Shown here piece by piece: positions 33,929 through 43,217 of a stretch of 64,000 nucleotides of DNA. Under the pieces are notes generated by a model, which saw only the letters and a list, made by a program, of their open reading frames with translations, did no database searches and was not told where the DNA came from. The DNA is taken from contig CAVWFH010000033.1 in the NCBI GenBank assembly GCA_963754065.1, forward strand, positions 1-64,000, read 5' to 3'. Every line of letters begins with the position of its first letter. Position 1 is the stretch's first letter. Origin of the DNA: JALORV01 sp963754065. GTDB lineage: Bacteria; Pseudomonadota; Gammaproteobacteria; Burkholderiales; Burkholderiaceae_F. The translations under genes and the position numbers were made by a program.

Positions 33929-36661
33929 GCGGCTTCCTCATCGGGTAGCGCGGGCGCATCCTCCGGCATCGGCAGCGTCGTCACGAACGACGCGCCGCCG
34001 CCGCTCACGCGCTCGGCGCGCATGTCACCGCCGTGGGCACGCGCGATGGCGCGACAGATCGCCAGCCCCAGCCCGACCCCGCCGATCGCGCCCTCAACGC
34101 CGACCGCGATGGAATTTTTCGAAGAGTGCTTCCGGTTCGATCTCCGGCGGGAAGCCCGGACCATTGTCGGCCACCATCAGCTCGACCTGGCCTTCGCGCC
34201 GGCGCGCACTGACGACGATGCGGCTGCCCGCCGGCGTGTACTTCGCAGCGTTTTCGAGAAGGTTGAACAGCAGTTGCTCGAGCAGCACTGGATCCGCATA
34301 GATCAGCGGCGGCGCATCGTCGAGTCGCGTTTCGATGAGGTGGTCGGCCAGCCGATGCTGCAGCCGATGCAGGGCCGCTCCGACGAGTTCCTGCAGCGGC
34401 ACCCATTCAGGCCTGGCAACCGAACGACCGGACTCCAGCCGTGTCATGTCCAGCACATTGGCAATCAGCTGCGTCATCTGTGTCGACTCGTCGACGATGC
34501 TCTGCGCGAGCTCGCGACGGGCCTCGGCGTCCAGCCGCGATTGCGGCTGCGCCAGACTGCTCGCTGCGCCGCTGATCACTGCCAGTGGCGTGCGCATGTC
34601 GTGCGAGATCGCCGCCAGCAGGCTGTTGCGCACAGATTCTGTCTCCGCTGCGACCGTCGCCGCCTGGGCCCGGTCGGCCAGGCGAGCGCGCTCGAGTGCG
34701 AGAGCAAGCTGGCCTGCAAAGGTGTCCAGCAGGTGCGCCTGTTCCGGCAGCAGGATGCGACGTGGATTCGCCGGCAGCACCGCCAGCACGCCGAGGGCAC
34801 GGCGTGCCGCATCGCTTCCGACGAGCGGCAGATAGCGCGCCGGGGTTCCCGGCAGTGTGTTCGTGCCGAGTCCGGCAGGCTGCGCATGTTCCTGCACCCA
34901 TTGCGCCACGGGTACATCCGCGCCGCGCAAGGAGGCCGCTTCCGGCGGCGAACGCGGCACCTGCAGCGCGCCCTGCTCGTCCGGCAGCAGGACGACAGCC
35001 TGTGACTCGAATGCCTCACCAATGTGGCGAACGGCAACACGAGACATGCCATCGACGCCACGCACTGCGGCCAGTTCACGGCTCATCGCATACAGCAGCG
35101 CGGTGCGCCGTTCGCGGTGACCGGCCACGCGCGCCTGCAGCCGTACGCTATCCATCAGCGTACCGATCAGGATGCCGACGGCAGTCAGCACGGCGAAGGT
35201 GATCAGGTACTGGCCGTCTGCAATATTGAAGGTGAATAGCGGCGGCACGAAGAAGAAGTTGTAGGCCAGCGTGCTTGAGATCGCGGCGAGCACGGACGGG
35301 CCGCGGCCGTAGCGCCAGGCGATCAGCGTGATCGACAGCAGGTAGATCATCACGATGTTGGGCTCGTTCAGCACCGACGTCGTCACCCAACCGAGCGCTG
35401 TGGCGATAGCCACCCCGACACCTGCCCACGCGTAGCGCGGCCAGCGCCGCTTGCCGGACGGCGGCGTATCAAGGTAGGCCGCGCTGCGCGCCAGCAGCGG
35501 GCTCTTGGCGATGCGCATCGTCTCCGTCGTCTTGACGACAGTGACGTCGATGCCGCGGATGTGCGCGAGGACCTGATCCACCGTCGAGGGCCACAGCCAG
35601 CGAGCCACTCCCTTGCGGCTCGGCTCTCCCAGCAGGACGCGCGTTACGTTGCGCGTCTGCGCGTAGTGCACCAGCTCGGCGCCAGCCGAAGGACCACCGA
35701 GAGTCACCGTCTCGGCGCCAAGCGTCTCGGCCAAGCGCAGCCACGCGATGCGCCGGTCGCGCTCCGCCTCGGGAAGGCGGATCAGGTCGGGCGTTTCGAC
35801 GTAGACCACGATCCATTCGGCATGCAGCGCCGCTGCGAGACGCTTGCCGGCGCGCACCAGGGTTTCCCCATCGCTGCGCGGGCCAACGCCGACCAGGATG
35901 CGCTCCCCGGCTGCCCACGGCACACCGATGCCCTCGGTCGCGCGGTAGCGGTCCATGGCCGCATCGACGCGCTCTGCCGTCTTGCGCAGCGCCAGCTCGC
36001 GCAACGCGATCAGGTTGCCTTTACGGAAGAAGTTCTCGAGCGCGACGCGCACCCGCTCCGGCACGTACACCTTGCCTTCGCGCAGTCGCTGCAGCAGATC
36101 GTCGGGAGGCAGATCCACCAGTTCGACCTCGTCGGCCGACTCGAACACCGTGTCAGGCACGGTCTCCAGCATGCGCACCGTCGTGATGCCAGCGACGACG
36201 TCGTTCAGGCTCTCGAGATGCTGGACGTTGACCGTCGTCCACACGTCGATGCCGGCGTCGCGCAGTTCCTCGATGTCCTGCCAGCGCTTGGCATGGCGGC
36301 TGCCCGCGGCGTTGGTGTGCGCGAGCTCGTCGACCAGCAGCAAACGTGGCTTGCGCTGCAGCGCGCGGTCGAGATCGAACTCGCGCACCTGGGCCGGGCC
36401 CTGCTGCAGCAGCAGGAACGGGATCGCCTCCAGGCCTTCGAGCAGGCGCTCGGTGTCCGGGCGTCCGTGCGGTTCGACATAGCCGACCACGACATCGACG
36501 CCTTCGGCCATCTGTCGGTGAGCGGCCTCGAGCATCGCGAAGGTCTTGCCGACGCCGGCTGTCGCGCCGAAGAAGATCTTCAGCTTGCCGCGCAGCGCCG
36601 CGCGTTCCGCGGACTGAACGTGCGCGAGCAGGGCGTCGGGGTCGGCGCGGCGGTCTTCCAT
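33925..36661 (-). pseudogene. kdpD: sensor histidine kinase KdpD, interrupted by a frameshift
   Basis: Membrane sensor kinase for turgor and potassium. Domains in order: KdpD ATP-binding region with Walker A GATAGVGKT (32-40), a USP-like domain, four membrane helices (about 400-500), a GAF-like region, HisKA with AISHDMRTPLAV near residue 685, and the ATPase domain with NLLENAAKYTP and VADNGPGFPPE. The main frame stops at 34094 after FHRGRR, but the next frame continues with VEGAIGGVGLGLAICRAI to a stop at 33925. Aligned by eye to E. coli KdpD, the join is restored by removing one base near 34097-34105. As written, the protein (855 residues) loses the G2 ATP-lid box. It may be a real lesion or a sequencing error. 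Confidence 0.9.
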
Positions 36662-36665
36662 CCCC

Positions 36666-36803
36666 TCAGCCTAGTCGATCGCGTGGCAGCCGCAGGTGTC
36701 GCCTTCGCCGCCGCATCCCGAAGCGCACCGCCAGCAGCGCCAGCACCAGCGCCACGGCAACGACCAGCACCATGACGTCATCCCACGTCAATGCCTCGTT
36801 CAC
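36666..36803 (-). CDS. putative 45-residue membrane protein between kdpC and kdpD
   Basis: A tiny gene read by eye. GTG at 36803 overlaps the kdpC stop (GTGA overlap), and its stop lies 4 bp before the kdpD start. The product starts NEALTWDDVMVLVVAVA after the initiator and has one clear helix at about residues 11-27 rich in Val, Leu and Ala. A strongly basic tail follows (RRRRRHLRLPRDRLG), which predicts N-out, C-in topology by the positive-inside rule. There is no ribosome binding site of its own, so it would depend on coupling to kdpC. I know of no named family; it could be a small accessory protein of the Kdp pump or of KdpD, or a chance frame. Confidence 0.5.
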   Translation of the reverse strand: MNEALTWDDVMVLVVAVALVLALLAVRFGMRRRRRHLRLPRDRLG

Positions 36804-37372
36804 TTGGTCGCGTCCAGTGCCATGTTCAACTGCAGAACGTTGACGCGCGCTTCACCCAGCACGCCGAACTGACGCGGCTCCGTGTAGGCCTTCACCAGCG
36901 CCCGCACCTTGTTCTCGTCCAGGCCACGCACGCGCGCAATACGGCGCACCTGGAACTCGGCGGCCGCCGGACCGATGTGCGGATCGAGCCCACTGCCGGA
37001 GGCCGTGACCAGGTCCTGCGGAACCGGCGCCCTGTTGTGCGGATCGGCGTCCTTCAGGGCCGCAACGCGCTCCTTCACGGCGTCCGCCAGGGCCGGATTG
37101 GTCGTGCCCTGGTTCGAGCCGCTCGAAGCCAGCCCGTTGTAGGGCTGCGGACCGGTGGCCGACGGCCGGCCCCAGAAATACTTCGGATCCGAGAACGGCT
37201 GGCCGATCAGCGTCGAGCCGACCGCCTTGCCGTCGCGCACGATCAGGCTGCCGTTGGCCGTGTCGCGCATCGTCAATTGCGCTATGCCGGTGACGATGCC
37301 CGGATACACGAGCCCGGTCACGATCGTCAGCAGAACAAACACGATGGCTGCGGTGGAGATGTCGCGTTTCAT
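36800..37372 (-). CDS. kdpC: potassium-transporting ATPase subunit KdpC
   Basis: A 190-residue subunit with one N-terminal helix (ATAAIVFVLLTIVTGLVYPG region, residues about 8-28) and a periplasmic domain. Family motifs are FSDPKYFWGRPSAT and NPALADAVKERVAAL, and near the end GLDENKVRALVKAYTE. It raises the ATP affinity of KdpB. A good AGGAG ribosome binding site precedes the start, 8 bp after the kdpB stop. Confidence 0.96.
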   Translation of the reverse strand: MKRDISTAAIVFVLLTIVTGLVYPGIVTGIAQLTMRDTANGSLIVRDGKAVGSTLIGQPFSDPKYFWGRPSATGPQPYNGLASSGSNQGTTNPALADAVKERVAALKDADPHNRAPVPQDLVTASGSGLDPHIGPAAAEFQVRRIARVRGLDENKVRALVKAYTEPRQFGVLGEARVNVLQLNMALDATK

Positions 37373-37380
37373 GTGTACTC

Positions 37381-39432
37381 CTAGGCCAGGCCGAGACCGA
37401 CTAGCAAGAGGTCGATCGCCTTGATGCCGATAAAGGGAACGATCAGCCCGCCGAGCCCGTAGATCAGCAGGTTCCGGCGCAATAGCGAGGCGGCCGTGTC
37501 AGCGCGCGAGGCGATGCCGCGCAGCGCCAGCGGGATCAGCGCAACGATGATCAGTGCATTGAAGATCACCGCCGACAGGATCGCCGACGACGGCGACGCA
37601 AGCCCCATCACGTTCAGTGCGTTCAGTTGCGGGTAAGTCGCTGCGAACGCCGCCGGGATGATTGCAAAGTACTTGGCGACGTCGTTGGCGATCGAAAACG
37701 TCGTCAGCGAGCCGCGCGTGATCAGCATCTGCTTGCCGATCTCGACCACCTCGATCAGCTTGGTCGGGTTCGAATCGAGGTCGACCATGTTGCCGGCTTC
37801 CTTGGCCGCCTGGGTGCCGCTGTTCATCGCCACTGCGACGTCGGCCTGCGCCAGTGCCGGCGCATCGTTCGTGCCATCGCCGCACATCGCAACCAGACGC
37901 CCCTGTGCCTGCTGATCGCGGATCAGCTTGAGCTTGGCCTCGGGTGTCGCCTCGGCGAGAAACTCGTCGACGCCGGACTCGGCGGCGATCGCAGCGGCGG
38001 TGAGACGGTTGTCGCCGGTGATCATCACGGTCTTGATGCCCATGCGGCGCAGCTGCGCGAAGCGCTCCTTGATGCCGCCCTTGACGATGTCGCGCAGCTC
38101 GATGACGCCCAGCGCGCGCGGACCTTCGGCCACCACCAGCGGCGTCGCACCCTTGCTGGCGATCTGGTCGACTTGGGCGCGCAGCTGGCGATCGAGCGCC
38201 TTGCCCTGCGCTTTCAGCCAGGCTTCGATCGCATCGGGCGCGCCCTTGCGGATGCGGCGTTCTCCGATGTCGATGCCGCTCATGCGCGTCTGGGCGGTGA
38301 ACGGAACGAACGTCGCGTTCATCTCGTGCAGTTCGCGGCCACGGATGCCGAAGCTTTTCGCCAGCACGACGATCGAGCGGCCTTCGGGGGTTTCGTCGGA
38401 GAGCGATGCCAGTTGCGCCGCGTCCGCGAGTTCCTGTTCTGTCACGCCACCCGGCGCCGGCCAGAACTTCGCGGCCTGGCGGTTGCCCAGCGTGATCGTT
38501 CCGGTCTTGTCGAGCAGCAGCACGTCGACGTCGCCTGCGGCTTCGATCGCGCGGCCCGACGTCGCCACGACGTTCGCCTGGATCATCCGATCCATGCCCG
38601 CAATGCCGATCGCCGACAACAGCCCGCCGATCGTGGTCGGGATCAGGCAGACAAGCAGGGCCACCAGCACGGTCAGCCCGATCACCTGCCCCTGCGAGGA
38701 ACTGGCGACCGCGTACACCGAGAACGGCAGCAGCGTCGCCACGGCGATCAGGAAGACCAGCGTCAGTGCGGCCAGCAGAATCGCCAGTGCGATCTCGTTC
38801 GGCGTGCGCTGGCGCTTCGCGCCTTCCACCATCGCGATCATGCGGTCGAGGAAGCTGTCGCCGGGGTTGGCGGAGATGCGCACGACCAGCCAGTCGGACA
38901 GCACGCGCGTGCCGCCCGTGACCGACGAGCGATCGCCTCCGGCCGCGCGCACGACCGGGGCCGACTCGCCGGTGATCGCCGACTCGTCGACCGATGCCAC
39001 GCCGTCGATGACGTCGCCGTCGCCCGGCATCATCTGGCCCGCCTCGACCAGCACCACATCGCCCTTGCGCAGCTGGCTCGAGTTCACCGTGCTATGCGGT
39101 GCATCGCGGTGCGTGCCATCGAGCTTGATGGCCGGCGTGTCCTTCTTGGCGCCGCGCAGGCTCGCCGCCTGGGCCTTGCCGCGCCCCTCCGCCAGCGCTT
39201 CCGCGAAGTTGGCGAAAAGCACCGTGAACCACAGCCAGACCGAGATGGCTGCGGTGAAGCCGTCGCGATCGACGATCGCGAGCACCGTGGTCAGCAGCGC
39301 GCCCAGCCAGGTGACGAACATCACCGGGTTGCGCCACTGCGCCATGGGTGTCATGCGCTTCAGCGAATCGAACACCGCCTGGCCCACCAGCGCCGGCTCG
39401 AACGTGCGGACTGCGTGTTTGTGTGTCGTCAT
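37381..39432 (-). CDS. kdpB: potassium-transporting ATPase ATP-binding subunit KdpB
   Basis: The P-type ATPase subunit that hydrolyses ATP to drive potassium import through KdpA. The protein is 683 residues. The phosphorylation site is DKTGT near residue 308, matching D307 of E. coli. The GESAPV actuator loop and GDGTNDAPALAQADV hinge are also present. The start MTTHKHAVRTF was chosen because AGGA lies eight bases upstream and it avoids overlap with kdpA; a longer start at 39456 is possible. Confidence 0.97.
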   Translation of the reverse strand: MTTHKHAVRTFEPALVGQAVFDSLKRMTPMAQWRNPVMFVTWLGALLTTVLAIVDRDGFTAAISVWLWFTVLFANFAEALAEGRGKAQAASLRGAKKDTPAIKLDGTHRDAPHSTVNSSQLRKGDVVLVEAGQMMPGDGDVIDGVASVDESAITGESAPVVRAAGGDRSSVTGGTRVLSDWLVVRISANPGDSFLDRMIAMVEGAKRQRTPNEIALAILLAALTLVFLIAVATLLPFSVYAVASSSQGQVIGLTVLVALLVCLIPTTIGGLLSAIGIAGMDRMIQANVVATSGRAIEAAGDVDVLLLDKTGTITLGNRQAAKFWPAPGGVTEQELADAAQLASLSDETPEGRSIVVLAKSFGIRGRELHEMNATFVPFTAQTRMSGIDIGERRIRKGAPDAIEAWLKAQGKALDRQLRAQVDQIASKGATPLVVAEGPRALGVIELRDIVKGGIKERFAQLRRMGIKTVMITGDNRLTAAAIAAESGVDEFLAEATPEAKLKLIRDQQAQGRLVAMCGDGTNDAPALAQADVAVAMNSGTQAAKEAGNMVDLDSNPTKLIEVVEIGKQMLITRGSLTTFSIANDVAKYFAIIPAAFAATYPQLNALNVMGLASPSSAILSAVIFNALIIVALIPLALRGIASRADTAASLLRRNLLIYGLGGLIVPFIGIKAIDLLLVGLGLA

Positions 39433-39445
39433 GTCAGTGTCCTGC

Positions 39446-41200
39446 TCACTTCGCAAAGAGCATCAGGTGCTCGACGATCGGTCCGAGCGCCAGCGCCGGC
39501 ACGAAGGTCAGCGCGCCCACCAGCAGCACGGTGCCGATCAGCAGCCCGACGAACAGCGGCGTATGCGTCGGCAGCGTTCCGCTCGAGGCCGGTATGAATT
39601 TCTTGGCGGCCAGGCTGCCGGCGATCGCCAGCACCGGCACGATCAGCCAGTAACGCGACAGCCACATCGCCACGCCGAGCGCCGAGTTGTAGAAAGGCGT
39701 ATTGGCCGAGAGACCCGCGAATGCGCTGCCGTTGTTGTTGCCGGCAGAACTGAATGCATACAGCACCTGCGAGAAGCCGTGCACGCCGGGATTCGACATG
39801 CTCGAGACGCCGGGCTCGATCGCCACCGCCAGCGCGGTGCCGACCAGCACCACGAACGGCGGAATCAGGATGACCAGCGACGCCATCTTCATCTCGTACG
39901 CCTGGATCTTCTTGCCGAGGTACTCGGGCGTGCGGCCGACCATCAGGCCAGCGATGAAAACCGCGATGATCGCGAACACCAGCATGCCGTACAGGCCCGA
40001 GCCGACGCCGCCGTACACCACCTCGCCCAGCTGCATCAGCCACATCGGCACCAGGCCACCGAGCGGCGTATACGAGTCGTGCATCGAGTTGACCGAGCCA
40101 TTCGACGCGGCCGTAGTCGCCGTCGCCCACAGCGCCGAGGTCGCTGGTCCGAAGCGGACTTCCTTGCCCTCAAGGTTGCCGGCGCTGGTTTCAACGCCGA
40201 GCGCCGTCACGCGCGGATTCGCCGTCTCTTCGGCACCGACCGCCGCGAAGGCGAGCACGAGGAAGATCGCGCTCATTGCCCCGTAGATCGCCCACCCCTG
40301 GCGTGCATCGTTGACCAGCCGTCCGAAGGTAAAGCACAGCGCTGCCGGGATCAGCAGGATGGCCAGCACTTCGAGGAAGTTGGACCACGGTGTCGGGTTC
40401 TCGTAGGGATGCGCCGAGTTGACGTTGAAGAAGCCGCCGCCGTTGGTGCCGAGTTGCTTGATGGCCACCTGCGACGCGGCCGGACCTTGCGGCAGGCTTT
40501 GCGCGGTGATGGTCTCCTTCTTCTCCGGCGCCCCGTCCTTGGCCGGTGTGACCACCTCGACCGACTGCACCAGCGGTACGTCGACCGCCGGGTTGAAGTT
40601 CTGGACCACGCCCTGCGACACCAGTGCCAGCGACAGCACCAGCGACAGCGGTAGCAGCACGTACAGCGTCGAGCGCGTCAGGTCGACCCAGAAGTTGCCT
40701 ATTCCCGTGGACTGCTTGCGCACGAAGCCGCGGATGAATGCGGCGAGCACCGCCATCCCGGTCGCTGCCGACACGAAGTTCTGCACGCCGAGACCTAGCA
40801 TCTGTGTCAGGTAGCTCATCGTCGATTCGCCGCCGTAGCCCTGCCAGTTGGTGTTGGTGGCGAAGCTGATCGCGGTGTTGAAGGACGAATCGGGCGAGAC
40901 GGAGCCGAGCCCTTGCGGATTCAGCGGCAGGACGCCCTGCAGGCGTTGCAGCGCGTAGACGGCCAGCGCGCCGAGCAGGTTGAACGCCAGTGCCGCGAAG
41001 GCGTAGCGCTTCCAGCCCATGTCGTCGTCGGTGCCCACTCCGCTCAGCCGGTAGATCAGCCGCTCGACCGGGCTGAGCACGCGGCTCGCGAAAGTCTTCT
41101 CGCCGGTGTAGACGCGGGCGATGTACGCGCCCAGTGGCCAGGCCAGTGCCGTCAGTACGGCGAAGTACAGGATGACCTGCAATGCTCCGAAGCCGCTCAT
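39446..41200 (-). CDS. kdpA: potassium-transporting ATPase potassium-binding subunit KdpA
   Basis: The potassium channel-like subunit, 584 residues with about ten membrane helices. Selectivity-filter-type Gly-rich loops are visible, including TNTNWQGYGGESTMSY, LGTNGGGFFNVNSAHPYENP and SSAGNNNGSAF. The ATG at 41200 follows a GGAGG ribosome binding site and shares one base with the kdpF stop codon (TGATG). The upstream open frame is not coding. Confidence 0.97.
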   Translation of the reverse strand: MSGFGALQVILYFAVLTALAWPLGAYIARVYTGEKTFASRVLSPVERLIYRLSGVGTDDDMGWKRYAFAALAFNLLGALAVYALQRLQGVLPLNPQGLGSVSPDSSFNTAISFATNTNWQGYGGESTMSYLTQMLGLGVQNFVSAATGMAVLAAFIRGFVRKQSTGIGNFWVDLTRSTLYVLLPLSLVLSLALVSQGVVQNFNPAVDVPLVQSVEVVTPAKDGAPEKKETITAQSLPQGPAASQVAIKQLGTNGGGFFNVNSAHPYENPTPWSNFLEVLAILLIPAALCFTFGRLVNDARQGWAIYGAMSAIFLVLAFAAVGAEETANPRVTALGVETSAGNLEGKEVRFGPATSALWATATTAASNGSVNSMHDSYTPLGGLVPMWLMQLGEVVYGGVGSGLYGMLVFAIIAVFIAGLMVGRTPEYLGKKIQAYEMKMASLVILIPPFVVLVGTALAVAIEPGVSSMSNPGVHGFSQVLYAFSSAGNNNGSAFAGLSANTPFYNSALGVAMWLSRYWLIVPVLAIAGSLAAKKFIPASSGTLPTHTPLFVGLLIGTVLLVGALTFVPALALGPIVEHLMLFAK

Positions 41201-41289
41201 CAGAAGTCCTCCGCCTTCAACAGGGCCCAGACCAGATAGACGGCCACCGCAACTGCGAGTGCAAGACCCACGGCGTGCCAGAGGCTCAT
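41200..41289 (-). CDS. kdpF: potassium-transporting ATPase small subunit KdpF
   Basis: A 29-residue membrane peptide starting MSLWHAVGLALAVAV and ending VWALLKAEDF, a single helix as in E. coli KdpF (also 29 residues). KdpF stabilises the KdpFABC complex. GGGGAG lies five bases before the ATG. Its stop is joined to the kdpA start as TGATG, and its own start overlaps the 35-residue gene upstream. Confidence 0.88.
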   Translation of the reverse strand: MSLWHAVGLALAVAVAVYLVWALLKAEDF

Positions 41290-41393
41290 CGCTGCTCCCC
41301 ACGCGTGTGCAGCAGCCGGTCACACAATGTGACCAGCAGCGCGGTCAGCCCGGCCAAAGCGACGATTGCGCCGACAAAGATGAAATCCATCAT
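41286..41393 (-). CDS. putative 35-residue membrane protein leading the kdp operon
   Basis: A tiny gene read by eye: it starts MMDFIFVGAIVALAGL, has one helix at about residues 4-23, then LCDRLLHTRGEQR. The stop overlaps the kdpF start by 4 bp (ATGA). A GGGAA lies upstream. Small genes with a CDRL-type end in this position occur upstream of kdpF in other Proteobacteria as far as I recall, so I think it is real, but no function is known to me. The 220-bp gap upstream (41394-41613) holds a TTGACG -35-like element at 41451-41456 on the minus strand, with a poor -10. Confidence 0.6.
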   Translation of the reverse strand: MMDFIFVGAIVALAGLTALLVTLCDRLLHTRGEQR

Positions 41394-41613
41394 GCGTTCC
41401 CAACGGTCGTTGTCGAGAACTGCAGCCTAGGCATCACGGTGTAAAGACGTCGTCAAGAAATGCCCTTATGTAGTAGAGGCGCGACTCACTTTCCGGACTG
41501 GACATCCGCAACATGGTCGGGCCAGAGCCGTATCGCGGCGCATTGCGCAGAACCGAGAATCCCTCGTCCAGCAGCACTCCATCTCCCCATCGGGGCAGGT
41601 AGCATCGCCGCCC

Positions 41614-42853
41614 ATGTCGACCGGATCATTCCGCCGCGTCTTCGCGGCCGAGGTGGTGTCCACCTTCGGCTCGCTGATGAGCCGGCTGGCGATAAACTGG
41701 CTCGCGGTGCTGGTGCTGAAAGCCGAACCGACGGCGATGGCGCTGCTGGCTGTCGCGGATGTGGCTGCCGGAGCGCTCGCGGCGCTGCTGCTCGGCGCGC
41801 TGGTCGACCGTTGGCCCAAGCGACGCACAATGATTGCCGCCGATCTCATGCGCGCGGCGATGCTCTTCACCGTGCCACTGATGGCCCTGCTCGGTCGTCT
41901 TTCGATCGGCTGGCTGGTCGTCGTCGTCGCAGTCAACGGCGCGCTGACGGTGGCATTCGAGCTGGCGCAGTCGGCGTGGATCGCGCGCAGTACCGCGCAT
42001 GAAGACCTGACGCAGCGCAATTCCGCCCTGGCAGCCGGCAGTGCCGCGACCGAGGCCGTGTCGTTCAGTCTCACCGGGTGGCTGTTCCAGTGGCTTGGCG
42101 CGGTCGTCGTGATGGTGGCCGATGCGCTCACCTACGTCGCCTCGGCGCTGCTGCTCGTGAAGATCAGCGAGCCGCCGCCGCTGAAGGAAGAAACGCCGGC
42201 ACCCGACCACGTTGCGGGAACGCCTGCAGGCGCTGGTTTCGGAAGTGCAGGGCGGACTGCGGGCCGTTGCGGCCGATCCGGTGCTGCGCGGGCTGGCCGT
42301 CGTCGCCACGCTCGTCGCCTTCGCAATGAGCTTCGCCAGCACCACGTACATGATCTACGTTTCGCGCGACGTGGCGTTCCCGACCGGCACGCTGGGCCTG
42401 CTGTTCGCGCTCGGCGGCATCGGGTCGCTCTTCGGCTCGTGGCTGACCGCGCGCACCGCCAGGCGCATCGATGCACGCCTCTGGCTGATCGGCAGCCTTG
42501 CGCTATGGGCAATTGGCAGCGTGGCTACGCCGCTTGCGACCACGGCCGGCCTGATCGGCATCGTGCTGATCGCCACACAGCAGATCGTCGGTGACGCCGG
42601 CGGAATGGCCTACGGGATCGCCGATCGCACGCTGCGGCAAAGTTACGCTGCACCGGAATTCCTCGCGCGCGTCGATGCAAGCGTGCGCACGCTCGGCTAC
42701 ACCGCCACGCTCGTCGGTGCGCTCGTCAGCGGCGTACTGGCCGAACGCTACGGGGCTCGCGCGCTGCTCTTTGCGTCGTCCGCGCTGATAGGCGTAGCCG
42801 CAATGGCGGCGGCGCTGTTGCTGCGGGCACGACCGGCGTCGGCGGCACGGTGA
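41614..42853 (+). pseudogene. MFS transporter (macrolide-efflux/MFS_3 type), interrupted by a frameshift
   Basis: A twelve-helix major facilitator exporter of about 412 residues when restored. The N-terminal half reads in one frame from ATG 41614 (RRVFAAEVVSTFGSLMSRLA, then GALVDRWPKRRTMIAADLMR as loop 2-3 motif) to about ...PPPLKEETPAPDH near 42210. The C-terminal half continues in the next frame from LRERLQALVSEVQGGLRAV (42212) to the stop at 42853. The two halves together fit one MFS protein without a gap. A one-base insertion or two-base deletion between about 42190 and 42212 explains the break. The substrate is unknown. Confidence 0.82.
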
Positions 42854-42860
42854 ACGGGCC

Positions 42861-43154
42861 CTACTCCACGCCCGGAATGATGCGCACCTCACGCTTCACT
42901 GATTCGCGCATGATGGCGAGGACCGTTTGATAGGCCGGACTTTCGTAGGCGGCGATGGCCTGATCAACGCTGGGAAATTCGATGACGACACAGCGTTGAG
43001 CGGCACCCCCTTCGTACGTTGCCGTGGGCATGCCACGGGCGAGAAAGCGGGCTCCGAATGCCAGGAGCACCGGCGTTGCCGCCTCGGCGTACTTCGCCAG
43101 TACGCCAGGGTCCGACACGGTGTGATAGGAGGCGATCCAGTATCCCTTGGGCAT
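42861..43154 (-). CDS. DUF1330 family protein
   Basis: A 97-residue cytoplasmic protein of the dimeric alpha/beta barrel type. Family features are MPKGYWIASYHTVSDP at the start, the GARFLARGMPTATYEG strand pair, and the FPSVDQAIAAYESPAYQ segment. The ATG has a strong AAGGAG upstream. The biochemical role of the family is not established. It ends 8 bp from the convergent MFS gene. Confidence 0.92.
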   Translation of the reverse strand: MPKGYWIASYHTVSDPGVLAKYAEAATPVLLAFGARFLARGMPTATYEGGAAQRCVVIEFPSVDQAIAAYESPAYQTVLAIMRESVKREVRIIPGVE

Positions 43155-43217
43155 GGGTCACTCCTTGCGAGTGGGCAAACCAGTGTGCGAGTTGGCCGGT
43201 ACCGGTCGAGGCCACAC

